DNA of 64,000 nt, from contig NSJX01000016.1 of NCBI GenBank assembly GCA_002286715.1, positions 70,414-134,413 on the forward strand. The letters are read 5' to 3'. The notes below the pieces were generated by a model, which made no database searches, was not told the DNA's origin, and saw nothing but the letters and a program-made list of their open reading frames with translations. This document shows, piece after piece, positions 46,183 through 58,486 of the stretch. This DNA is from Dentipellis sp. KUC8613. Lineage: Eukaryota > Basidiomycota > Agaricomycetes > Russulales > Hericiaceae. The number at the start of each line of letters is the position of its first letter. Position 1 is the first letter of the stretch. A program made the translations under genes and the position numbers.

Positions 46183-48669
46183 ATGGCAGATTCGGCACCC
46201 ATCTTGGCCAAGGTCACCGACAAGACAATCCGCAAGGCAAGGGCGGCCGATTACCCAAAACAAGTATGGTACTTCATTGCTGTCTTCATATTCCTCGTAG
46301 CGGTCAGCAATGTCGTCTCTCGCCTCTTCGCCGTTACTCGGAGACGAAGCGAAGCTCCAAGGGATGTGGAAGGAGCCCACCGTTCGGTTACGTCCAAGAT
46401 CTCGTATCGCCGACTGCCTGCCGCGATCGTGAACGCATTCAGGATGGTTGCGTTCCGCACGGTCATTCCGTTAGGTGGAGGTTTCACCATTAACTTGGCC
46501 GAAGCTTTTATCACTGCAACGTATATCATTATCTTGTTTGTTTGGTCCTTGATCAACAGTGCGTTACAGTATTTTGTCGTCGTATTCTATTGCTGACTTC
46601 AAAGCTTAGCGACCACCTTGGCTGGCAAGAAATATGACCCTACGTACTATGCGAATCGCGCTGGTAACATCGCGGCTGTTCAGACGCCCCTCATAGTTGC
46701 CCTTGCCATGAAGAACAACCCGATATCTTGTATGTCTCCTTCCGCATTGCGTTGACGAACCGTACTGACTACGAGCCTCCAGTTATTACAGGAATTAGCT
46801 TTGATAAAGCAAGTTGTTTGGCCCTCAATAGGAGAATTTCGCTGACGACGCCGATAGCTGAATTATCTGCATCGCATGTGCTCTCGTACTATTTGCATAC
46901 TTTTGTGGGTCCATGCGGGTGGGAGGGTAAGCACTTTTACCGTTGAACTTGAACTTGGGACCCTAATTCACCTGTACACGTATAGCTTACTCTTGGGTAC
47001 GCGTCGAAGGTCTCCTCTGCAATCAATTATTTTTCTTATTCGCTGCGGTAGCTTGAGTGGTGATACATCCATCAAAACGGCCGTCTTACGTTGGGGAATC
47101 GTTGCGATCGTTGCTTTGACCTTGCTCTGCATCGTGTCCATCAGACCCGCTCGCCAACTGGAGTATGAATACTTCCTCATAGGCCACTTCCTCCTTGTAT
47201 TGTATGTATCTTCGTCGTTATTGGATTATTATGTACTCATCGCATTTGCAGCTTCTTCCTTCTCGGCGGCCTCATCCATGCCAAGCATTTCGAGTCAGTC
47301 CCGTGAGCTGTTGGTTATAAGTTGGCGGCTAATAGTGTCTCAGTGAGGGCTCATATCTCTGGCCATCGTTCCTCCTCTGGGCGTTGGACCGTTTCATTCG
47401 CTTCGTGCGGGTCGTTATCTTCAATCACTCCTACTTTGGATTCAAGTCCGGTTTGGGCACCTTCGACGCCACCGTGGAGCCTGTCGCACCTGGATATGTT
47501 CGACTACGGTTCCGCCGTCCGAAGCATCTCCATTGGTCTCCTGGACAGAGCGCATATCTTACGATGCCGGGGGTCTCACAACACCCCTTCGAGGCTCACC
47601 CTTTCACCATGGCAAATGCAGACATTTCGCACAAAACGTCTGACGCTACTGCTGCTATCTCTGATACAGGGCTGTCGGAGAAGGATAAAGCTAACGCTGA
47701 CATGGCGCTGGCTGCAACCGGAAAAGATATTGTGTTCTTGGTCAACGCGAAGGAAGGGTTCACGAAACGTTTGCGCGATATTGCATCGTCCAGCGGAACG
47801 TTGAAAGTGTTCCTTGACGGTCCTTACGGAACCCCGCCTTCGGTGCACACTTTCGACAGTGCTGTACTCATTGCCGGCACGTATAACCCCCCTTTCTCCT
47901 TCAAATGCCCATCGAGCTTATGGCATAATGATAGGTGGCTCTGGAATAACGTTTACGATGCCTATCCTGGAAGACCTCGTTCAGTAAGCTACCTCAACAT
48001 TCACTTTGCATGCCACCTGATAAACAAATCACATGACAGTCGGGCGTGCCACAAGCCTTTGGCCTGCAGGAACGTAACGTTCATATGGGTGATCCGTCAT
48101 GTCGGTACGTATCAGATGCATCTTTACGCATCTCAGGATTTATCGTTTCCTCCGTCAGAGCATATCGACATGATCTACGAGGATCTGAAGAAAGTCATCG
48201 CTGCAGCGCCTGAATCGCTATCTGTCGACATCCGTATCTTCATAACGAATTCGACGACAGACCTAGTCGGAAGCGAGGAAGCATCTATTGACACCCAAGT
48301 GGAGCAAGGGGAAAAGGGTGATCCTATGAGCAGAATCATGGGCTTACCCCGGACGAAGGTTGAGAAAGGACGACCTGACGTACCCCAACTGCTTGACGAA
48401 GTCTCCGCCACGGCACGAGGAAGAATGACTGTCAATGGTACGGCTCGTGTTCTCACCACCGTTTTATCAATGCTCACGATGTTTAACAGTGTGTGGCCCA
48501 TACGGATTGGCAAATTCTGTACGGGGAGCATTATGCACTCCTTCTGGTTTGTCAAACATTTTGCATGGTGGGCCCAGCGTCGAGCTGTATATCGAGGCTT
48601 TCGGTTTTGCAGTACGTCATTTCAACTTCCGGTTTCTACGTTATGATTTCGCTAACTGATCAACAGTAA
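46183..48669 (+). CDS. Ferric reductase (FRE/NOX-type flavocytochrome)
   Basis: Plasma-membrane metalloreductase that moves electrons from NADPH through FAD and two hemes to extracellular Fe3+. The start is the ATG at 46183 (MADSAPILAKVTDKTIRKAR). The first membrane segment is YFIAVFIFLVAVSNVVS. Several others and heme histidines lie in the ferric-reductase core (NYLHRMCSRTICILLWVHAG). The FAD domain shows VRLRFRRPKHLHWSPGQSAY and SQHPFEAHPFTMAN. The NAD domain shows VFLDGPYGTPPSVHTFDSAV followed by AVLIAGGSGITFTMPIL, the latter only if a GC-AG intron (47877-47934) is used. The C-terminal NADPH loop is VCGPYGLANSVRGAL. The end is either AFGFA with a stop made by the last splice (48669) or a read-through to 48659. 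Upstream GATA sites suggest iron repression. Confidence 0.9.
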
Positions 48670-49243
48670 GCATGGGTGCGAGACGCCAACAAAAACCAAG
48701 TCACTGTATTGATTACGACTACTTTGTACTCACGAGGTGTCATGACCTGCCCGACTGTTAGTATTATAGATACGCTCCATAGACGACGATTTCATTATAC
48801 GATGGAATCTAGTCCGCTGCGATTCCTCGTCGGAAGTTGATGAAAGGTAGGTCAGTCATTGTTTCGAGAGGCTCGAGGGTCTCCCTATGCCATGTTGTTC
48901 ATGTGATCAGGGAACTATGGCACGTGAGCAAACGCGTCGCCGTAATAAGCTGCCGACGGCGGGTTTCCTCGAATACTTACGCTGACAGTCGAAAGCGTCC
49001 GTATGGTGACCACCATAGGCGCGTGTCGCACAGTCTGACATGGACGAGTATATAGCTTTGATAAGATGATACGCCCGATTTTCAACGAAAGTCAGCGACG
49101 GCATACATCGTCGCTGGTCAGCCTCCTCAGTCCGTACCCAAACGGGAACTTATCTCATGGTGTTAGCCATGATCGAGCTACCCATCTCACGTCTTTTTCT
49201 TCAACCTCTACACTTGCATCGGAAAGTTCTACCTTGTTTGACT
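48670..49243. other. Intergenic region
   Basis: 3' trailer of the ferric reductase and promoter of the next plus-strand gene. In-frame ATG codons at 49157 and 49169 precede the chosen start. No further gene seen. Confidence 0.45.
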
Positions 49244-50868
49244 ATGTCTTCAAAGCAAACTGCCTACCTCTTCGTCGTACCTTCCTTGAACACCAAACGT
49301 CACGGTAACAAGCCTCCTGTTTCTGCCGCAAAGAAAGGACTTGCCTCTTCCTCCACGGATGAAAAGAAGACAGACATGTCTCGGGCAGTAACACGCAAAG
49401 TTACCAACGCTCTAGGCCTGATTGTACCCCCACAACCAAAGGTGCCTTCAAAGAAGACCGCGCCAGCGTCGAGCAATAGTCGTTCGCATGGGGCACCTAC
49501 TTCAGCTGAGAGGCAGGCTCCACGGATGAAGCGGAGAGCACTGGCACCTCAGGCGGATCGTCGTTCTTCTCCGGCTCTGACGGTGCGCAAACCAACTACT
49601 TGGGCTGAGCGGCAGTGCAAGATACGGCGGGGGGACATGTCGGCCGCGGAACCCCCCCGTCAGATGTCGAAGATGCCGCCGGTGAAAACTAGCACTATTC
49701 CGTGCCGTCTGCCGCTTGCTATCCACAGGCTACCTTTCAAAGGCACGGCGACAGCTAGAGTTTCCGAGGCGCCCGCTTCGACACCAGGCAGAACCCCCCA
49801 GTCACGAACTCGAGCAAGTCCCTTAACGAGAAAGCTTGTTACCTTGAAGATCTCCCCTCCAAAGGCGACTATCCTCGAGGTTACTCCTCTGAAGGCGACA
49901 CGTCTGGAGGCGACACCTCTAAAGCGGAAGGCGGCTCTACTGAACGCGACTTCTCGGGATCTGAATGCGACACTTCCTCAGGAGACACCTCTGAAAACAA
50001 CACTTCAGAAGATGACGCCCTTGAAAGTAAGACTTCTGAAAGCGACACCACCGAAAGCGACATCGATTACCACCAAACCAAGGACAACCCCTCCTAAGAC
50101 TCCTGCACTCCGTCCGAATGTCTCGGGGGAGAAATGTCATTTTCCGGAGAGTCCTGTAAGCGAATCACCTGTTTTTCAAAAAAGCTGATTCCCGCTGAAT
50201 CCCCACTTTCTCCGCCGCAGAAGAGTCTGATCCAGTCTCAGCAGGATAAACCGACGTCAAACGGCAATCGTTCACCACTATCAGAGCTCACTCGCAGCGA
50301 TCATGTCGTTGTTAGTCCTATTACCGGCGTTGATGGGAAGAAGAACGATTGCGCTCAACTCCTCTTCGCCACACCATCGAAGACGACGCCGGTCACCACG
50401 ATCAAGGCATCAAAAGTTGCAAGCCGCCTGATTGAGGCCGATTTGAACAGCGATGCTCATCCGAAGAAGACAGTGCCGGAGGAACTGATCGCCAGAATGA
50501 AGAACGTCGATCAGTCCTCGCCCAGAACCGTTCCCTCAACTCCCGAACTCACATTCTCCTCGAGCACGAGCTCGACTATATCCCAGCTCGTTGACACGCC
50601 TTTCGGTCCCTGTCGTATCCGCCGCCTTGTCGTCCCCGCATTTGATGAGAGTCAGAGCGTCTCGCGCAACGAAGATGTTCGCAAAGAAGTCGATGCACTG
50701 AGAGCACAGAAGCGAGTCAGGGGCGGCGGCTTCCCCCACGGTGCAGGGGAGAATGGCGTATCGCTGAAGGCGTTCAGCATCATCAACAGAGTAAGACGGG
50801 ATGCCGGTATGCACACCCTCACAGAGATCCACATCAACAAGCGAAGCGATATCAATTCCGATAATTGA
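49244..50868 (+). CDS. Low-complexity TPLK-repeat protein, unknown function
   Basis: Two exons (49244-50155 and 50221-50868, intron GTAAGC…GCAG) give 519 residues. The N-terminal half is basic, Ser/Thr/Pro-rich and disordered. It includes an imperfect repeat of units such as EVTPLKAT, EATPLKRK, QETPLKTT, KMTPLKVR and KATPPKAT over about 49850-50075. These are many minimal Thr-Pro and Ser-Pro sites that proline-directed kinases could modify. The second exon carries SPLSELTRSDHVVVSPITGV and LFATPSKTTPVTTIKASKVA. It also has the compact C-terminal block FGPCRIRRLVVPAFDESQSV, then VRKEVDALRAQKRVRGGGFP. A cell-cycle or chromatin role is a guess. No known family recognised. Confidence 0.72.
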
Positions 50869-51206
50869 TTCATATGAGTAACAAGACGACGACGACTGAC
50901 GATCGTGCCAGCCTCGTGGAGTACCAGGAGAGAAGCACGAATACAGAGAATTGAATTTAGGAAAAGGGCAACGAATGATTTATTGAGTCCAAGAGGGTAT
51001 GCTTGATCACACACACCATCCGTTCACTGGATGCGCATAGTATAGTGAAGTGTCCGTCCTTGTCTGTATGATTTGAAATGTCCTAATGTAGGCCCCGAAT
51101 GATATCCTGGGTTGGTCCAAAAGTTCTGTGGTATTGGAGTGAGAGAAGGTCAGCTGAATTCAGAGGGGGTATATAGCTGCTGGAACGTTGAAGACGAGCA
51201 TTTCTT
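50869..51206. other. Spacer between convergent genes
   Basis: 3' trailers of the TPLK-repeat gene (plus) and the short Tup1-like gene (minus). No coding frame supported. Confidence 0.45.
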
Positions 51207-52616
51207 TCAGTATATGGTATATGTCCCTATCATAACATCTGACGTGAGTAGAGAGCGAGCCTCGTCATGATTTCGAGCACTTACAGATCCGCGCTTCACC
51301 GTCACCGCTGCCCGATACCAACATGTTCCCATCTTTGCTCAGATCAACAGCAGTAACTACGAGGCACGATTTAGCCGACTTTACTATATTCATAGGCTGC
51401 CAACCTGACCTGTGTTTCTATGACCTTGAATTGAGAACAAGGTGTCTCCGGTCTTGAGATCCCAGAGCCTCACACTTCCATCTCTTGAAGCGGATGCCGC
51501 ACGAAGCATCTGACCCTCTTGCAATGTCGCAGTGGCGAGCACACAGTCCTATAAAGATTATCAGTCACTGAACAGGAACTACACCACCGCATATACGTAC
51601 CTTGTGCCCAGCCAAAGTCTTCAAGCACGAATTGTCGCCACCGCCGTTCAGGATTCCTAGTTGCCATCTCTTCAGGGTCCGATCCAAACTTCCGGTGACA
51701 AGCCCTGCTCCCTCCAGGATGAAATCGATACTGTAAACTCCCTGTGCATGAGCCTGCCACCTCGCAATAGCAGCCCCCTTTCCTTCATTAGCAGCTGTGT
51801 TCCATACGCGTACAGTGCCGTCCAGTGCGCCAGACGCGACATGCACACCATCAGGTGCGACAGCGAGAGCCATAATCCCCGCGTTGGAGTTGCTCAGATC
51901 TTCTTCGACGGCAAGGGTGTGGCCGCTCTGTTCTGTTCCTGGTGGGATGGATAAGTCCCAAAGTCGGATGGTGCGGTCGCCAGACCCCGAAATGAGTGTT
52001 CCACTATCCGGCGTGAATTCGAGGGCATAAACTTCGCGTTTATGGCCGGACAACGTGTGAAGTAGCTGCGCTGTCTGCAGATCCCAGACCTGCATATTTG
52101 TATAAGCCATGACCTGTATGAGGCAGGAGAAATTTCACTGACGCGGACAAGCTTGTCTTCAGATCCTGCAGCTAGGAACTTTCCATTCACGCTGAAAGCG
52201 ACGCATCGGACATAATCCCTGGTTCCCTCTGGTGCTACTTGTTCTAACGCAAGTCTGTGCGTAAATACAGTAGTAAGCACATGACAAGCGCAGAAGGTAG
52301 GGGTACTGGATAGCTCACGCTATCTTCTCTTCCGCCACGACATCATATAGATGCACGGCTCCGTCAAGACCGACAGCAAGTAGTTTCCCATCAGGCGAGA
52401 ATCTAACACCACATATTACTCTATGATGAAGAGATGGATGTCAGACTCAAGACGATGCCAAAGACAGAAAGGGACGAACTTGTTAAGGACGAACTTGCAC
52501 TTCAGCTTCACGTCCATCACGCGAGGAACACGCGGATTGAACACAGCCAGCCAGTCGGCCCCCTCCTTCACGAACTCTGGGGAGACGGTGCTCGGGTCCA
52601 AATGATCCTCGGACAT
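51207..52616 (-). CDS. Short Tup1-like WD40 protein lacking the coiled-coil domain
   Basis: Starts at the ATG at 52616 with MSEDHLDPSTVSPEFVKEGA, continuing DWLAVFNPRVPRVMDVKLKC. This aligns with the entry into the Tup1 propeller ([20 protein letters not shown] in the 30.6-33.1 kb gene). Seven WD-type units follow, for example DYVRCVAFSVNGKFLAAGSE, VYALEFTPDSGTLISGSGDR, IMALAVAPDGVHVASGALDG and VYSIDFILEGAGLVTGSLDR. The last splice (donor GTAAGT) gives ARIWTYTIY, parallel to ARIWSYTTIA in the full-length Tup1. No Ssn6-binding N-terminus or Pro/Arg-rich linker is encoded in the 600 bases upstream, so the product is essentially a propeller of about 390 residues. It may compete with Tup1 or do a separate job. 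Confidence 0.85.
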
Positions 52617-53230
52617 GGGTGTTATATCGCTCTGTAACCTATAGGTGAGTCGCAAGAAGAATAGAAAGGGTAGAAGTACGCACACGTCACAAAGTAGTAT
52701 AAAAAGACCTCTATATCACCAAGGAGAAGCTATACCCGTGAGTCAGTGGTCTGATGGGAAGACAGACCAATGCCCACTTACCAGATGCTTGATGTAGGGA
52801 GACACCGCTACGTAGCGATACTAAATACAAGGTGGTGAGTACAATATATGGATGAATTCGTGGTGGGGGTCGGAGGTTTCCAGGGCCAGGTCTTGCCAGT
52901 TGCCAGGCATGATGAATTTTGGCGAACTTGAGCGTCGGCCAGATCTCGGCAAGCAAGCTTTGGCGCCGGGGCCAGACTTTCCTGAGCCGCGTGCGCAGAT
53001 CTCTCAGTGGTTCAAATGTGTATTTCATGGCACAGTCGGCTTTGTTAAGCTCGTTTCGCCCACTACTAATCCAAAAGCAAGGAAATGCTTGAAGAAAGTG
53101 ACAGAGAAACAGGGAGAGCGACCGTCGTGAGAAGCAGCTTCGAGTCATGTGATGCAGAGATCGGGTAGTGAGATCTGCCCGTGTGTTTCGCTCGACGACG
53201 CGCCGAGTCGCGCTTTGGACTGCTGCGAGC
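52617..53230. other. Divergent promoter region
   Basis: 614-base spacer between the short Tup1-like gene (minus) and the asparaginyl-tRNA synthetase gene (plus). Open frames here lack motifs. Possible 5'-leader introns of the minus-strand gene are seen near 52640-52790. Confidence 0.45.
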
Positions 53231-54808
53231 ATGGCCACCATCTTCCGTCGCTTTACGTCGTCCTCTTCTACTAGCGGCATCGTTCGGTCTGTACGGCGTG
53301 TATTATCTGAACAACAGACGGACGTCCCTGTTCAAGTGCACGGATGGGTCAAGTCCGTTCGCGTCCAGAAGAGGGTCGCGTTCGCTATGATCCAAGACGG
53401 TACTTCCGCGGACAGTCTTCAAGTTGTTTTCCAGAACCCTCTTCTTGCTCACAGGTTGGTATATGTTCAACATTCCCAAAATATGGGAACTAATCATGGT
53501 TTAGATTAACCAATGGCGCTGGTGTGCGCTTGACGGGAAAGCTGTGTGCCAGTCCCGGGTCCGGACAGGCAGTAGAACTTGTGGCTGATACAGTGGATGT
53601 GCTGGGGGAATGTGATCCTGCGGTGCGTAGCACCTCACTCATGAAGTCACTACCGCCTAATAATCATCTGTAATAGACATATCCAATTCAGAAGCAGAGT
53701 CTAACCGTAGAATACCTGCGTGACCATGCACACTTGCGAGCGCGGACCAGCACCTCTGGTGCTGTCCTTCGACTTCGAGATCAAAGCCAAAAAGCCTTCA
53801 GCAATTTCTTCTCGGTAGGATCCAATATGTACTCGTCCAGGCTAGCCGAACTGAACAGTAATGCAGCGCCATGACTTCACATATGCTCATACCCCCATTA
53901 TCACATCGCTGGATTCCGAAGGTGCAGGAGAGACTTTCCGGATAGCTCCCGTCAAATCACATCTACCTTCTACAGAGCATTTTACCGGTGCTCAAAGCGA
54001 GGAGTTCTTCTCTCAGCCAGCCTATCTCACGGTTTCATCTCAGCTTCACCTAGAAGCTCTGGCGAACTCCATTTCACGAGTCTGGACTCTGTCTCCGTGC
54101 TTCCGCGCCGAGCATTCACAGACTTCTCGTCATCTCGCCGAGTTTTGGATGCTGGAAGCCGAATGGGCGTTCACCAGCGATCTTGACGACCTTTGTCAAG
54201 TCGTCGAGGACTCCATCAAGGAAGTGCTTCGCATGGATTCACCAGACCGCCGCCTCTTGTGGAAAGAAGGAGACCAGCGGAAGCAAGAGCTGCTGAACAG
54301 TGCAGCCTCGGACAAGAGGTGGCCTAGGATGACGTACACGGAAGCAATCCGGGAACTCGAAAAGCAAAATGCTGCCACTGGACAGTTCAAATTTGAACCT
54401 CAATGGGGGAAAGGTCTCAGCAGCGAACACGAACGATGGCTCGCAGAAGATTTGGTTGGCGGCCCCGTGTTTGTGACCGATTATCCAGTCGAATTGAAGC
54501 CATTCTACATGCGGCTGAACGACGACCAAAAGACGGTGGCGTGTTTCGACCTCCTGGTACCCTTTCTTGGAGAGCTTGTGGGTGGATCGTTGCGAGAGGA
54601 GAGACTGCATCTGCTCGAAGGAGCGCTGGACCGTCATTCACTGAGCCGAGATGCTTACCAATGGTATCTCGATCTCAGGCGGTTTGGTGGTGTGCCTCAT
54701 GGAGGATTCGGGCTCGGCTTCGAGCGGCTCATCAGCTGGCTCAGTGGTATAGAAAATGTGAGGGAGTGCATCGCGATGCCAAGATGGACAGGGAGAATGT
54801 TGTTATAA
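53231..54808 (+). CDS. NARS2: Mitochondrial asparaginyl-tRNA synthetase
   Basis: Class IIb aminoacyl-tRNA synthetase charging tRNA-Asn in mitochondria. The ATG at 53231 starts a targeting peptide (MATIFRRFTSSSSTSGIVRS). The anticodon-binding OB fold follows (VQVHGWVKSVRVQKRVAFAM). Five exons join to about 460 residues. The catalytic core shows the family phrases RHDFTYAHTPIITSLDSEGA, FFSQPAYLTVSSQLHLEALA, motif 2 in LSPCFRAEHSQTSRHLAEFW, and motif 3 in HGGFGLGFERLISWLSGIEN. It ends RECIAMPRWTGRMLL. Its short insertion region and overall length fit the organellar rather than the cytosolic AsnRS. Confidence 0.92.
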
Positions 54809-54871
54809 TCATGATGACCATATGATTCCAGCTCATACTCAGCTATCGCTCTTCGTTATGACCTAATACAG

Positions 54872-56090
54872 TCATTTGGAGAGCTCGGACGCCAATGCTT
54901 GACAAAGGAGCTGTGGCTTATCCCAATGTACCTGTGGTGCGTCGGTCAATAACAATCAATATGCCGAGGTCAGAGACATAGACTCACAAAATGGTTGGCT
55001 CCTGGTATAGATGCCAACTCCAGCACCCTCCCAGCCGTCCCCTTTGCACACTTTCTTTCGTACAATTTCTTCATCTGCCATGCACCCGCCAAGATTTCCC
55101 AAACACTCTGCTCAGACCACAGCAGCTTCACTTTGCATCTCGGCCAAACGTCACCTGTGGACTTATCCAGCATCCTCTCTGTCAACCCGAGATAGATCGC
55201 AGGAGGCATGCTGAATACATGACCCTCTGCCTGGTTAGTGTCCATCTGGAGGACGTGATCGCGCTCTTCTTGCGTCATGGAACCAAGAGTAGTGGGGGAG
55301 CCTTCGATCGGCTGATCTGCAAGAGTCTTGACATCTCCGGACCAGATATCTGGGTGGGCGAAATACGACGAAACCCAAGACGTGAACTTTTTGTATCCTT
55401 CGCTATAATCGAGAGTTGGATCTCGGAGCGGATGATATAAAGGTGGCACATCGAAGCCGAACAGGGACAGGGGTACATCTACAATAATTAAGAGGAAAGT
55501 GAGTATTGTTGTACTCCGCAACGCACGAGTCGCTCACCATGAAGGACAAATGCTCGAAGATAGGGCTCTAATTTACGTCGTGTGGCCTCAGGTACTCGAT
55601 CCGCAAATGCGAGCATTCCGACCAGGGTCGTGTAGGCAGATGACCAACCAAGTACGACAATACCGCCCTCCACATGGCCATCTCGCGTTGTCGTGTTAGG
55701 AGGGATCCCATTCTCCTGGACAAACCACGCCAGGAACTCGCAGAACTCGAACGCACGTCGGCGGAAGTACTCCAGTCGTTTCGCGTCATCTGTGCTCGTG
55801 AGCAATTCCACGTCGTCGGCAGAAAGGGGCGATGAACCGCGGTAATCTCTGCGGTTGACTAGGACCAGGCGCAGGCTACATGAGGCAGCGAAGGGTAGCA
55901 TGCGCTCGAAAATTGCTGTAATCGTAAGTTAGGAATGCCTGGAAGTGGATGTCAAAAGAGAGACGTACCGCAATTAAACCCCGTTCCATGGACCGCTACA
56001 ATCGTAAGGTATTGCTCGCCTAGGTGCTCTCGCCCTGTGTCTTCAAAATAAAGGTGAGTGCCGTGATTGTCCACTGGTGCTACGGGCATG
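54872..56090 (-). CDS. Alpha/beta hydrolase, tandem paralogue 1
   Basis: Starts at the ATG at 56090 (MPVAPVDNHGTHLYFEDTGR) with a TATAAATA about 55 bases upstream. Four exons; the first junction gives VAVHGTGFNCAIFERMLPFA, where HG-G is the oxyanion-hole strand of the alpha/beta-hydrolase fold. The nucleophile elbow is VVLGWSSAYTTLVG (Ser in GWSSA). The C-terminal His is in PGANHFVHWDKPQLLCQALA, completed by the last intron. No signal peptide, so it is probably cytosolic. The region between carries WVSSYFAHPDIWSGDVKTLA, shared with its neighbours. Substrate unknown. The family includes esterases, lipid hydrolases and epoxide hydrolases. Confidence 0.85.
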
Positions 56091-56642
56091 ATGATCTGAG
56101 TTGTGTCCGTGCAAACCGACAACCTTCGATATATCCATCATATTTATACCTGGGTCCTAGGCAGTGCCATGAGATGAGCCCTGACCATTCTGCGGCGTCG
56201 AAGCCAAACATGCGATCATATCCGGGTTCTGTCCTCCTTTGGTTGAAGGCCAAGACTATCGCACGGTGCCGAAACTGAGTGCGCTGGTGACGCGGACGGC
56301 GCGGCGCGGCGTCCAAGCGGGTCCTTCAGTAGTTTGTGTAGGCGCAAGCTCACTGCATGTGTACTCAAATGACTGCGGTAATGGCCGATTAGTTGGGCAT
56401 AGTCCCCGCAGTGACTCAGCATCATGCGGAACGTGGTGGCTATGAGCCACAACCGCTCATATGGCCCTCCTTCACGATCGTCTCATTTTAGCGGGCATGT
56501 GGATGCGGCGATGGCGGCGATGAGCGTCGAATCCGGCACCATGAACTTCAACTCCAATTGAGTGTGAATCTGACTTGCTTCGCCGCGCCAAGGGACGCGT
56601 TCAACACTGTACCCACCACATGACATGTGCCGCTTCTAAATC
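56091..56642. other. Spacer in the hydrolase array
   Basis: Promoter of paralogue 1 and 3' trailer of paralogue 2. A TATAAATA on the minus strand is at 56141-56148. No coding frame supported. Confidence 0.5.
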
Positions 56643-57847
56643 TTACAGGGCAGACGCGAAAAGCTGGCAAGCAAGCTCTGGTTTGTCCCAGTGAAACTGC
56701 AAGGCATTGTTTCAGCTTGGGACTAGCGCGTAGCAGAAAACCAAAACCTACGAAATGGTTGGCACCTGGAAGCGGAGTGGACTCCAACACCCTGACTTTC
56801 TCTCCCCTCTCCTTTTTTGCCTTGTACAGTTTGCTGATTTCCCAATTAGCCGAGACCACCTCCCACAAGCTCTGCTGGCACCACAATGCCTTGATTTTGC
56901 ACCTTGGCCAGAGCCACGCCGTGTCTTCATGCAAGGCCCCTTGAACCTGCGCATGGAATACTGGCGCAGACGTATTTACTACGTGCGTCTCTGAACGCTC
57001 CACTGCATCCTTCTGGCTGACGCGGTCCTTCTCTTCCGGAGTCATAGCATTCATGGATGGCGCGGGCTCTTTGAGGCTTTGCTGTGTGAGTGTCGAAATG
57101 TCTCCCGAATGGATGTCTGGGTGAGCATAATATCCGGAAACCCAGGATTGAAATATGACGGCGCGTTCTGCCGCAGGGCGAGATGTGTCCTTTAGCGGGC
57201 GGTAGAATCCATGAGGGTCCGAAATACCGTATACCCAACGAGGGGCATCTGAGGGATTCGCTTTACACCCAAAAGACATTGAGCGTTGTGACTACTTACC
57301 ATATAGGCACACTGCGCGGAAGTATGGTTCTAAAACCTCTCGTGTCTTCTCCGGAACTCGTTCGGGGAAAGCCAGAAGGCCGAGGGTAGAAGTGGTGGCC
57401 GACGACCACCCAAGCAGCACGATGCCCCCCTCCGGCTTGCCGTCGTCCGAAATTGTATACGACGGAATCTTCTCGTTCTGAACATACCATGCGAGGAATT
57501 CGGCGAATTCAAGCGCCCGTTGGCGGAAAAACTCCGCACGGCTCTCAGCATCAGGACTCGCAAGTGCTTGAAGATCTTCATCGGTAAGAGGCGTAGAGCC
57601 GGGGTAATCTCTGCGATTTATCACAACTAAGCGCAAACGGTTCTCTGCAGCGTGCGGCAGCATGCGGGCGAAGATGCCTTAAATTTGCGCATCAATATGT
57701 GACAATACAAAGGTGGAAATAGGGTAACGCACCACCATGAATAGCCGTGCCATGTACCAGTACTATTGTGAGATAGTTTCCTGCCAATGAACCAGTGTCC
57801 GTGTAGAACAAGACAGTCCCTTTGCCGTCGACGGGAGCAACCGGCAT
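56643..57847 (-). CDS. Alpha/beta hydrolase, tandem paralogue 2
   Basis: Same gene structure as paralogue 1. Starts MPVAPVDGKGTVLFYTDTGS at 57847, with a minus-strand TATA-like GCATAAAAAG about 40 bases upstream. Joined exons give VLVHGTAIHGGIFARMLPHA, then LVVINRRDYPGSTPLTDEDL. The nucleophile elbow is IVLLGWSSATTSTLGLLAFP and the C-terminal His is in PGANHFFHWDKPELACQLFA. About 345 residues. Introns fall at the same places as in its neighbours, which supports a recent duplication. Confidence 0.85.
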
Positions 57848-58486
57848 GTTGGAATTCGTTCCTCAGCCCACTGCTTCTCGAGGCTTTTTATGCGTGCGAA
57901 CGATCATCTTGTGAGCGGGCGAGCACAATTGCGGGCGAGATTTCTCACGATTAAAACTGGGTCCGAAAGAGTTAAATGTCAGGTCAGTGTGCATAATGAG
58001 CGGAACGGACGGGAAACCATGGGCATCAATAAGCACTGGGCAGTCAGCACATATGGCCTTATGACTTCAGTCGATATCAAGAGGGGCCAATTTTCCGTGG
58101 ATATCCTAGTGGATCCCCAAAGGTGTCGCAAAATTGTCACCTGGCATAGCAGGTACATGTTTCTGCTGAGGTGGTCAAGAAGGGACTCTGGGGGGATGGG
58201 GTACATAAATAGGTGCTTATCTAAATAGATCACGAGTCCGAAGAACTTGACTCTTGTACTTCGTACTGCTCGTGGCGGTCTGCACAACTCGAAATTTGGC
58301 ATCACGGTACAGACCACGACCGCCTCGGGGAATCTGCTAAAGTGCCGTAGACAGTGAAAATAGGACGAGACTGTAATGTCAAGTCTATCAGTGCCACGCT
58401 ATCAGGAGCACTGCTCGTGTCGCAGTCGCAGTTGCTGCAGTAGTACATAAACCGTGAAGTCATACTTGATTGTCAACCTATGTATG
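57848..58486. other. Spacer in the hydrolase array
   Basis: Promoter of paralogue 2 and 3' trailer of paralogue 3. A short plus-strand frame at 57890-58228 has no motif. Nothing else seen. Confidence 0.5.

Noticed and set aside
52960..53020. Possible tRNA T-loop (GGTTCAAATG)
   Set aside because: No acceptor or anticodon stem could be paired around it.
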